Positions 45,145-55,086 of a stretch of 64,000 bases of DNA are shown piece by piece. Position 1 is the first letter of the stretch. Every line of letters begins with the position of its first letter. Origin of the DNA: Hydrangea macrophylla (taxonomy: Eukaryota; Streptophyta; Magnoliopsida; Cornales; Hydrangeaceae). Where the stretch lies: the NCBI GenBank assembly GCA_033977485.1, contig CM066998.1:28459501-28523500 (forward strand), read 5' to 3'. Both the position numbers and the translations under genes were made by a program. Below the pieces are notes generated by a model. It did no database searches and was not told the origin of the DNA. It saw nothing but the letters and a program-made list of their open reading frames with translations.

Positions 45145-46440
45145 GATAGTGGATGGGATTAGGATGGGGTACATCCTCTATGAGATTCTGAATGTCATGG
45201 CGGAGGCGGATGCACTGATCGGTGGCATGGCTTAGATTTTGGTGATAAGCACATTATAGGCTCATGTTATAGTGGGAGGGTATGGGATCCAGTAGCGGCT
45301 TATGAGGGAGGAGTTGCAGGTGGCCCTTTTTGAGTAGGTTGTCCAAGACTGTGGAGAGGGGAATATCAAGTTTGGAGAATTCACGAGAGCCTTTTGGCAT
45401 TTTGGCAGAATGAACTGGTATGGATGGAAAGGGTAGGCCATTGGTTGGTTGCTAAGTGCACTGACATCTGGGGAGTCCAGGGGGTAGTTGGGTCTCTTGG
45501 ACTTGTGTTGGGGTTCGTCGTTCTTAACTTTCCTTCTCTGATGGCATCCTCTATTCTAGTGCCTATTTCAAATAGCTCTTCGAATATGGAGATGGATTAG
45601 TAGAATAACTTGTCATGGTATACTAGTTGTATGTTCTTGACCAGCATACGTACTTGCTCTTTTTCAACAGGTCTGTAGATCATTTGGGCCACTTGATTTC
45701 TCCATCTGTTCAAGAACATAGTGAAGGACTCATTGATGTTCTGCTTGGTTGTCTCTAGGTCCCGGATGGTGACATCAAACTCTTGGTTGTAAGAGTAGTG
45801 ATCAATAAAAGTTCTAACAACATCTTCCTAGACTCAAGTCTTGGAGGCTTCAAGAGTTAGGAACTAGGATAGTGCGGCTTTCTCGAGGGTTTAAGGGAAC
45901 AACATAGCTATGTGCTCATGAGTGAATCCCATAGAATAAAAGATGTTCATGCACAACTTGATGTGACTTTTTGGATTCCCGGTCTCATTGAAGCGATCAA
46001 TTTTTGGCATTTTGAAGTTCTTAGGCAGTTTCACTTTGATGGGTTCGAACATGCCTTCCAGATCTAGTATGTAATCGTTAACCCCTTATTCTTTCTTAGC
46101 ACATTCTCCAGCTTGTCAAATTTGTTTAGCTTCTCCTAAATTCTCTTATCGATTATGGGATGCGGGACCCCATTAAACTAGTCCTCAACCCCATCTTGAT
46201 TCAGAGCTATGGCAGCTAGTGGTTGTATAAACCCTGGTTGTGGTGAAAATCCTATTGGGTATTGTGGTTGTTGCTATCGGAATTCTTCCATAAAATTCAA
46301 AACTTAATTCAACTGATCGGACTACTGGTTGATCAACTTCATCAAATTCTCTGGATCCATAAATCTGACTTTTGGTAGACTGATCCTGACTAGTCGGCTA
46401 TTGGAACTTCTGACCCAAGACGAGGACCCCAGTTGTTAAC
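45145..46440 (-). pseudogene. Degenerate gag of element D
   Basis: The order of sequence follows B's gag (31230-32640): segments such as CTGAATGTCATGGCGGAGGC, GGTGGCCCTTTTTGAGTAGG and TCTCTAGGTCCCGGATGG correspond one by one. It has many stops and shifts and no long frame on the minus strand. It contains core gag and zinc-knuckle regions but no working protein. Confidence 0.75.
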
Positions 46441-46729
46441 CTTGAGAATCTATTCTGATTTATAGATTCGAGAAGAGAAAGTGTATCAGGTTGTGATAAT
46501 GACAATCGGACAGACAATGATACTGACATCAACAAGTGTGGACTGACTTGTGTACAGACTGACTGAGATAGTGTATGCAGACTAATGAGACAAGCATGCA
46601 GATGCGAGTCCTAATCTACATGATGCTCCTATTTCTATCACGTAGCAGTTAAGCAAGTAAGGTCCTACCCATACATAGTGTGCTAACTTTACTTTCCATA
46701 ATGATCACCAATAGGGGAATAACAAGAAT

Positions 46730-46990
46730 TTTTGGGGTATTTTGGGAGATTTAGGGGAATTTCTGGAGCTTTTTGAGAGTTTCTAGGAAAAACAGGGGTT
46801 TCTGGGTGATTTGAATAGTGTTTCTGGGAGAAATAGGTATTTTCTGGGCATTTTCGGGAGGTTTGGATAGAATTTTTGGGAGAAATAAGTATTCTTGGCA
46901 TTTCTTGAGAGATTTGGACAGTTTCCTGGAAAAATAGGTATTTTCTAGGATATCTGATAGAATTTCAAGTGAATTGGGTAGAGTTTCTGG
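46730..46990 (-). repeat. Degenerate leader repeat of element D
   Basis: Imperfect units contain GTTTCTGGGAGAAA with variable spacers. It sits in the same place as the 51 bp array of B, between gag and the conserved leader. Confidence 0.7.
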
Positions 46991-47594
46991 GAGAAACGAG
47001 TGTATATGACAGGAGCATATGATGATGGTGATCATACTGTGTAGCAAGTTTTCATACTCCTATGTCTTGGGACCAACAAACAAGGTTTGCGGTGTATAGC
47101 TTTGTGAGCACGGAGCAGACATCCTTATCATGGTGCCTAGGCAGGTCAACTCAATTTGATCATCTGTGAGTGATTACCTTGGGAATCATCACATAAGCAT
47201 CTACATCGTGCAGGTAATCCCACCAGGGCATACAACAGTTATATCACATTGTCCCATCTGAAAAGATAAATTAACAGTCCTATGAAAGGTTATACAGGAA
47301 TCTATATGCAAAGGCTGGGTTTAGTCAAAGAGGCTCCATTGACGAGAGTTCCAATATACTGTCAGAGAGACAGTACAAAGTTTTTACTCTTTTTGATATA
47401 GCTTGGAAGGTACAGTATCAATGGTGACTTGTGCCCTGGCATAGCAAGACCTGAACAATGTCAGTGCCACATTTCAGACATAGTCGGAAGGAGAAACGCA
47501 AAAGTGCAATGCGGTGAACCAAACACAATAAAAAGATGATTTTAAGGATGCTTCTTATGAGTCAAACCTCTGTATTATTTTGTTTGGAAAATAA
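46991..47594 (-). other. Conserved untranslated leader of element D
   Basis: It corresponds to 33317-33916 in element B. No coding region. Confidence 0.65.
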
Positions 47595-47614
47595 AATCCC
47601 CAGTGGAGTTGCCT
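47595..47614 (-). promoter_or_regulatory. Primer binding site of element D, decayed tRNA-Arg type
   Basis: On the minus strand it reads AGGCAACTCCACTGGGGATT, close to the tRNA-Arg(ACG) complement but with a mismatch at the first base, which would pair with the tRNA terminal A. Confidence 0.65.
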
Positions 47615-47617
47615 GAT

Positions 47618-50600
47618 TGTGGTCACACGGCCTCCGAGAGCCCACCCCCCATTCTTTTTCGGGGTTTCAAAATTGATTTTCCTTTTGAAATCGTTTGAAG
47701 AAACGAACAACAAGAAAGTCTGTGAAAACAGATACACAGTCGCCACTTAGTTTTTAAGGAACCAAGAAACCTAATTTTGACTCATCCAAATGAATAAAGG
47801 GCACCGGCCTTTCATATCTAAAGAACTTGGCTCGGGGTTTTCGTACAAGAGAGGAAGGAGCCTTTGTCACGACTAAAACACCCTCAACTCGCCTCATCTC
47901 TCGACGGACCTCAATTAGCATCCAAATAATCATCTTATACTATGTTTGGTTCGACATTTAATACTATGATAGTATATTACATTGCATAAGAATCTTGAAA
48001 TGGAAGATCAAAAGATAAGATATCATTCATAAGATTTAAGCCAAGTATCACACAATCCGAAAGTGAAAGATCACACAAACAAACCTAGGAAAAATTGTCT
48101 AATCATATATCAAGTAATAAGGTTTTCCTAATCTAAAGGGGGACATGAATTGTTCTTGAAACAAATAATCAAAGAAATAAAAAATATGCTTATCAAGCTA
48201 GTATGATGCATGTTAATCTTTGAGAAAAGAAGACCTCTCAATCCCTAGGATGGATGAGAAAGGAAGATGTGACCGAGGGGGAGCATGAACATGTGATCAA
48301 GTTCATTCCTTATAATCTTCTTAGGTTGGGAGTCACAAAAACTCCAAATCTTGCATGGATGCAATTTATGATCTTAGAATGTACAAATGTAGTATGAACT
48401 AATTCCTAAGATATGGGCTAATTTAGAATGCATGTAAACATCTAATCAAAGAATAAAAGTTGGAACACGCTTACTGTGAATAGTGGACAGAACAGTGAAC
48501 TGATATTGTAAAAATGGAAAAGAAGGGTTAGAAGTGTGTACAATTCATATGGAGATCATCCATACTGTGTCTAGAACTCATAGCAAAAAGTCAAATGAAG
48601 ATAGAAGTTATAGATTGAGAGAAATCATATAAACAAGAGAGGTTACTCAGAAACAGAGTTCGTACTGTCAACTGAAATGTAGAAATATCTTAGAAAATGA
48701 AAACAAAATATTTAGAAGCCCATATTACACACAAAGTTCCCTAAGACACTTAAGTTCAAGGGAAAAATGAGTTGGGACCACTCTTTTTGTAAAAAGAGTT
48801 CTGGAAAATAAGCTGCAATTCAACCTAGCTGTTGTAATAGAGAAAACAGAATGTCTGGAAAGAATGTTTGGGCCAAAATGGAACCCTTCCAAGTGTTTTT
48901 AAATCAAACAAAAAATCATGGGTGTTTTGTAATGAGTGGGAAGACTTTCCAAGTGGTCTTGTAATCATTCTTTGAGTATTGAACTCAGAATGTCATTTTA
49001 AATTTGTATAACCCACTATTTTGAAGGTTTTGAGAAAACAAGGTTTGTTTCTTGGAATCAAAATGAGGAGTTTAAGAGGGGTTTGAAAGCATATTTCTAG
49101 CACTCAAAGAAGATTATAACCACTTAGGAAATCAACATCAAGCTTATCATCAAGAACTCCCAATTTGTGCAAACATAGTCATGTTTTAGAATATGACCTC
49201 AAGAATACATATGAATGTGTTGAAGTTAGAATCATCATCCATCAAACATGTCTTTGAGGTCAAGAGCTACTATCCATAAGGATTCACTCTCCTCAAACAA
49301 CATGTCATCTAGATGATGATAAACATGTAAGTAAACAAAGAAATAATAAAAAAGAAATGATGTAAGAAGAGATGAACATAGTATGTAAACAAGCAAGTAA
49401 ACAATCAATAGATGATAATCAATGAGATATTGGACTTGTAGCTTGGTGTTTCACTCATATATGGCCATTTGGACATAGAAGTAGCTTCCTATCTCATAAA
49501 TACTCACAAAAATGGTGGTTGGGTGTATTGAATATGAAGTAAAGAGGAGTAATGAAGTAAAAACAAGGTTGGGAACTCACTTTCTTATTGAAAATCAAAG
49601 GAGGAAGCTCTCTTTCTCTCTATTCTAACCTTATCTCTACTACTTTCTCTCTACAACTTCTATAAAACTTACATTTGCCACCCCTCAAATGAGGAGTCTC
49701 GGAGGGTTTATATAGGCTAATTTGGAGGGAGATTGTGATTTAAAAAGTGCTCCCATTGGTCCCAAACATTTGTGAACATGAAACTATGTCATTCGGTCTT
49801 TCAATTATTCAATTTGGGGCCACAATACAAAATTACAAAAAATGGACTTTTGGGGAAGAGTACTGCGGCGGCACTGGGCTTGTGTTATGGCGGCAATGGG
49901 CCAGTGCCACGGCGGCACTGCTCCTCCAATGTCCGGATAATACTATTTAGGCCCCCAGAGGTTCTGGTATTTGCAAAAAGGCCCTATTTCGTCCAAAATT
50001 CACAAAAAATGCATACAAACTCCAAACCGTGGCTGTGATATACCATTGGAAATGTAATGGAGTTTATTTTTCATAAAAAAAAAATAATTCAGAGATAGGT
50101 CGCTTTGAAAAGTTTTGTGGTATTTGCGATAAAAGCCGATTTGATTGCCTTTTTCACCTTCAGAAATTCATAATAGATTTGCTTTAAATCTAGAAATAAT
50201 GTGCAATATACCATTGTAAAGCTATTGACCTCTAGTATCCATGAAAAATGTTTGAAAAATGATACGGTGCTCCGGTCTCCGAGTAAACTTTTAGGTCAAA
50301 CTGGTCAAACTAGGGACCTTCAAGAAGTTTTGGGAACCTCTGGGAGCTCCCGAGAGCTGACGTTTTTCATTCGATTTTCTTTTAAAACTCATTTTATTAC
50401 TTTTCACATGATCTAGAATGATCTTAGAAATTTTTGATGGATTTGGATGATTTTGATCAGACCCTGGTCAAACCTGGGTCAAACCGATCAACGGGGACTT
50501 TTTGGGAACTTTTAAGACTTCCAGGGGTCTCTGGGAGCTGACGATTTCATCTGATTTTAACTTCAAAACTTATTTATTACTTTTCTTATGACGTAGCATA

Positions 50601-50793
50601 TTTCCAGAACTTTTGGTCCAAATCTAGGAGTGTTTGGGCTTTTAGGGGCATTTTGGTCATTTGTACTACTTTTTGAGTATTTTAAGAGATAGAATTAACT
50701 TCTAGGAGTCCTTTTTGAGTCTTTTTCAATCGTCGTGAACCACCAAGCTATGGGTCTCCTAAATCTGATAGCCGACAAAATGGGGTGTCTACA
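47618..50793 (-). mobile_element. 5' LTR of element D
   Basis: The LTR starts TGTGGTCACA and ends GGTGTCTACA, 3176 bp, with the same layout as LTR B but more diverged. A TATA box lies at 49707-49716 and palindromes at 49859-49919. To its right comes internal sequence of another Tat element, so D lies inside or next to element E. Confidence 0.85.
49859..49919 (-). repeat. Three 22 bp palindrome units in LTR D
   Basis: Units start at 49859, 49881 and 49903, exactly 22 bp apart. The third (AGTGCCACGGCGGCACT) is nearly perfect; the others are partly decayed. TATA is 143 bp away, as in LTR B. Confidence 0.8.
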
Positions 50794-51042
50794 GTATGTC
50801 TTTTTCGAGATTTGAGCAAAAACATCTTTAAATTCTTAAAGTAAGACTATTCAATTCTCGGCTCTTCTTCGGTGTTAGCGTGAAATTGACTTTGACCTTT
50901 TAGGATTCATTTTTTTGCAAAAATTTATTAGCAAAGTATATCCATGGTAATTTGAAAAAGGGCACTTTCAGTTCAGTGATTCATTCATATATGATTAGAC
51001 ACATCAGGTTAAGCAAAATGAGATTTCATTCCATCAATAGAG
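50794..51042 (-). mobile_element. Internal fragment of element E
   Basis: It matches 44650-44905 in element D over its length (TTAAAGTAAGACTATTCAATTC, GTGTTAGCG, TATCCATGGTAATTTGAAAA). No coding region. Confidence 0.7.
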
Positions 51043-51983
51043 TGTTAACATTTTGTTATCTATGTCTTTTATAAGATAATTGTTTATCCTTAAGTATCAT
51101 TGTAAGTAATTCGTGTGTGTATGAGATACATACAAGTGAGATACGAATCACTATTCTTTGATACTTAGAATTTGTCACAGTGGATGATGAGACTGGATAT
51201 CTCATCAGGTTTACACTATAGCATAATTAACTACCATTGGATGGAGTGATGAATCTCAATCACTATAGTATAACTCTTAGTTAATATGCTAATGCTTATA
51301 GTGCATTGACGGACCTGAGCTTTCTTATTAAGACTTAAGGCTGTCAACAGTCGATAGGAACTCATAACTTGTATAAGGTACGTGTTCTCAATCTTGAGAT
51401 GATTATGAATACAGACTGTGGATATGGTTGCTTTGATTTACCAATCAGTGAGGTGTTAAAGGTCAACACCTGGGTATCTTGGGTATGTCATGTTCATAGG
51501 GTTGTGAACATATATTGTCAAGATAGAATCTACCCTCTGATAAAGAGTAAGCATTCCCGTGAGAATGTCACCAAGTTGATTACTGAGAACTACTGTCTTT
51601 TTGACAAGTAGTTATCAACATGTTTGGTAATCATGAGAGGTGAATGGGACTCAAGGAATGGAAGATATAATCATCATTCAGGTTGACAGTAACAATTATC
51701 CGACTACCTGAATATGATTATGAATGCTGACAGTAGAGGGACCTTAGTATACCATACAAGTCTAGTTATCACTTCGGATATGTTCTTTTGCATTGGAGTT
51801 CAGTTATCGTTTTATAGTGGAGTAATTTTTAATTGATTAGTTGGTTATTTTACTAGTCGAAGAGTTTGATCATAGGAATTAACAACTAGTTTGAGCCAAC
51901 AATAAAGAACCTAGGAGGTCCCACTCTTAGCTCCACTAGGATGCTTGTAAAGGCACAAGAGGATGTTGCTAAGACAAGTTCGA

Positions 51984-52069
51984 TTGATCAAAGTCGTTTC
52001 GATCGATTAGAGTCAAGATAGGTTTGATTGATCAAACGTGTTTCAATCGATCGAAGGTTCAATCGATTG
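51984..52069 (+). repeat. TCGATCGA / TTGATCAA palindrome array
   Basis: Five palindromes: TTGATCAA (51984, 52028), TCGATCGA (51999, 52047) and CAATCGATTG (52060). The array ends 22 bp before the TATA box. Spacing is 14-29 bp. Confidence 0.8.
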
Positions 52070-52090
52070 AAGGAAGTCAGTTCTGGGAAT

Positions 52091-52100
52091 CTATAAATAG
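52091..52100 (+). promoter_or_regulatory. TATA box of the Copia-like LTR
   Basis: CTATAAATAG followed by GGTGG is a strong TATA element directly after the palindrome array. Confidence 0.7.
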
Positions 52101-52445
52101 GGTGGTTGTGTCCAAAAACCTGAGTTCGTCATTTTTAACATCCCTAAGCTGCAGAAACTGTTTTAGGGTTCCCATACCTTCTCTATCCTGGCTATTAGGG
52201 TTCCCACCAATCCTAATCTCTCTGGAAGCATCCATAGGAGTCATAAGAGTGAAGATCATCTAGTGGAGGCTGTTGGAAGTCAAAGATATCAGAATTGGGT
52301 TCAAGACTTAAAGGTATAATTTTTGTCCCCTCTCTAGTATGCGTCTATGGAGTTAACGATTAGTAGATCTGGGCTACCAATTAATTTTATAAACTGTATT
52401 TTCCACTGCGCATAATTTAAAGTTTTTTGAAACCTAAATCCTACA

Positions 52446-53470
52446 AGCATTTGAACAGATAAGCCAGGGGCTTTAGGTTCGATGAAGCTGACATTTTGGT
52501 TGACATAAGGTTGGATGGGTGATGGCTTGATGATTTTCTGATCGATTAGGTCTTGAATATCATGACGAAGTTGTATGCAGCTATCGGTGTCTTGGCTTGG
52601 GCCTTAGTGGTAGGCACAACATTTGGACAGGTCACACTTAGGTGGAGGGATATCACAAGGCTGAAGGAGTTGATTTTTGATCAGGTTATCAAGGATTACA
52701 GACAATGGCATACCCAGGTTGGCGAAGATTCTTGGGTTACTGGCTTTGTTAAACTTTGAGTTCAAGTGGGTCCTTAGAGTGTCTCTTGTGTTTGGATATG
52801 GACTAGGATTACTAAGGCTAGGGTATGAGCTTGGATATAAGTAGAGATTTGGATGTGGAAACGGGCTTGGATAGATGGTGTTGGGCAACTCATACTTCCC
52901 TTTATTGATGCCCTGCATCATCTTTTCAAATTGGCTTACCCTTAAATTTAGTCGATCAATAGTGATTTGTAGGTTATTCACTTTCTCTTCCAAAGCTTGG
53001 TAGTACATTAGTGGGTTTATGATAGCCTGGGCTAGCCCGCAATGAATTTGGGGAGGTACAAAAGTGTCCTTACCGGGGGCTATGGTTTTTTGCAAGTAGA
53101 AGTAAAAGTCCAAATTAGTAGAGGTGCGAAATACTTCTTATGGACTCCTAGTGGGGAGAGATGATTGGGATTTTGATGAATCTATCGATTTGAACCAATG
53201 ACGACTGTAGTAAGTATACGACCTCTATACAATGATTGAAATTGGTGAGGATGATGATACGTATGCATTTGATGTGTAGAGACTGACACATAAGAGACTG
53301 ACGAGATATGCGTGCATGCAAACTGACATGAATTGTGTATGCAAATGAGACAAACATGCAGATGCAAACCCTAATCTATATGATGTCCTACTTTTAAAAT
53401 ATAGCAGTTAAGCAAGTAAGGTCCTAGCCATGCAAAGTGTGCTAACTTTTCTTTCCAAGATGATCACCGT
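52446..53470 (-). pseudogene. Gag remnant of element E, core deleted
   Basis: The longest frame (52604-53113) has a coiled-coil-like segment (YYQALEEKVNNLQITIDRLN) followed at once by the proline-rich linker and the LDNLIKNQLLQP/CCAYH zinc-knuckle start. The gag core domain between them, present in B and D, is missing. A stop interrupts the zinc knuckle. It cannot encode a normal capsid protein. Confidence 0.75.
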
Positions 53471-54425
53471 CATGGGGAGGGTGAGAAAGACAAGTTTGTT
53501 CTTTGAGGAATGAGAATCTGGAAAATTTTGTAAATAGAGATTTTTTTTTGGTAAATCTGGGTAAATTTTGGCAGTGTTCATAGGAAATAGGCATTTCTGA
53601 GAAGTCTGACTAAACTTTGGAAGAGTTTCTATGAAACAATGACTTTTAAGAAATCTAGTAGATTTTGGCAGAGTTTTTAGAAAACAGGAATATTCGGTTA
53701 ACTCGGACAGAGTGTACGGGTGAAACGGACATACTTGGGTGAGTTAGGCAGAGTTTTTGGGAGGGACAGGTATATCTGGGTGTGTTTTTGGGAAACGAGA
53801 ATTTTTAGGAAGTTTGGGTAGATTTTGGCAAAGGCTCGGGAGGAACAGGTATTTCTGGGAAATTCTAGGCTAATTTTGAAGAGTTTTCTAGGAAACAAGG
53901 ATTTTTAGGAATTTTGGTGGATTTTGGAAAAGTTTTTTTGGGGGAAGCAGGTATATTTGCGTGTTTCTGGGAAACGGGAATTTATGGGAAGCTTGGGTAT
54001 ATTTTGGCAGAAGTTCGGGAGGAATAGGTATTTTTGGGAAAGTCTAGGTGAATTTTGGCAGAGTTTATGAGGAATAGAGATCTTTGGTAGAGTTTTAGGA
54101 AGCATGTGAAATTTAGCAGACTCTTAGGGAAGCAAGGATTTCAAGAGATTTTGGCAGGAGTTCGAGGGGAACATGGATTTTCTAGAATTTTGGGTAAAAC
54201 CTAGGAGTTCGAACAGGGTCTCTTGGAGAATCTGGGTGATTCGGAGTTTCTGGGAGAAACTGAGATTTCTGAGTAATCTGGGGAAAAACAGGGATTTTTG
54301 GAAAATTTGGGCAGAGTTTCTGGGAGAAACTATAATTTCTGCGAAATTTGGGTAGATTGGACAGAGTTTCAGGGAGAATCAGGGATATCTGGATGAGTTG
54401 GGCAGAGTTTCTGGGAAAAACAGGG
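53471..54425 (-). repeat. Degenerate leader repeat of element E
   Basis: About 950 bp of imperfect units with GGCAGAGTTTCTGGGAGAAAC-like cores and AATTTTGGGTAGATT-like spacers. It is the longest and most decayed version of the leader array seen in B and D. Confidence 0.75.
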
Positions 54426-55050
54426 ATATAAGACGAGAGTAGGTGATGATGTTGATCATACTGTCTAGCAAGTTTTCATAGTCCTATGTCATATGACCAA
54501 CAAATAAGGTTTGCAGTGCATATCTTTATAAGCATAGAGCAGACATCCTTATCATGGTGCCTAGGCAGGTCAACTCAATGTAATCACATGTGAGTGATTG
54601 CCTTGGGGATCATAAGAAGGAGGTTTTGTCCTATGCCATACAAACGTCTACACCGCGCAGGTAATCCCGTTAGGGCATACAACAATTATATCACATTGTC
54701 CTATTTGAAAAGATAAATCAACAGTCCTATGAAAGGTTCTATAGGAATCTATATGCAAAGGCTAGGTTTAGTCAAAGAGGGTCCGTTGACGAGAGGATCA
54801 ATATACCGTCAGAGAGACAGTACAGAAGTTTTTACTCTTTTTGGTATACCTTAGAAGGTACAGTATCAATGGTGACTTGTGCCCTTGGCACAGCAAGACC
54901 TGAACAATGTCAGCGCTGAGTTTCAAACACAGTCGGAGGGAGAAATGCAAAAGTTTAATGCGGTGAACCAGAAACAGTAAAATGATGATTTTTAAGGATG
55001 CTTCTTATGAATCAAATCTTTTTATTATTTTGTTTTGAAAAAAAAAAAAT
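54426..55050 (-). other. Conserved untranslated leader of element E
   Basis: It corresponds to 33317-33916 and 46991-47594. No coding region. Confidence 0.65.
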
Positions 55051-55070
55051 ATCCCCTAGCAGAGTCGCTA
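55051..55070 (-). promoter_or_regulatory. Primer binding site of element E, tRNA-Arg type
   Basis: On the minus strand it reads TAGCGACTCTGCTAGGGGAT, a diverged tRNA-Arg-type site three bases from the LTR. Confidence 0.65.
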
Positions 55071-55073
55071 GAT

Positions 55074-55086
55074 TGTGGACACGCAG
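55074..55086 (-). mobile_element. First 13 bp of LTR E, cut off by an insertion
   Basis: TGTGGACACGCAG is the LTR edge next to the primer site. The LTR continues at 58176 after the insertion, with CGCAG duplicated. Confidence 0.8.

Larger units (their letters stand above)
10549..50793 (-). mobile_element. Element D: Tat-lineage gypsy element, pol-deficient, interrupted by element A
   Basis: The outer pieces are a truncated left LTR (10549-10635), 3' internal sequence (10636-10919), then, after element A, internal sequence 41339-47617 and a 5' LTR 47618-50793. The left and right halves join through A's target duplication ATATG. Orientation is minus: the tRNA-Arg-type primer site lies just left of the right LTR. 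Gag is a wreck and pol is almost absent, so D was probably non-autonomous. Confidence 0.75.
51043..52445 (+). mobile_element. Copia-like LTR (solo or fragment)
   Basis: It starts TGTTAACATT and ends CTAAATCCTACA, 1403 bp, with a CACTGCGCATAATT block near the end as in Tork/Angela-type LTRs. A TATA box (52091-52100) and palindromes (51984-52069) are present. The flanks TAGAG and AGCAT do not match, so there may have been recombination between elements, or one end is misplaced. Gag of element E continues on the right. Confidence 0.6.

Noticed and set aside
51038..52450. A target duplication for the Copia-like LTR
   Set aside because: The flanks TAGAG and AGCAT do not match, and shifting the ends by a few bases gives no convincing pair.
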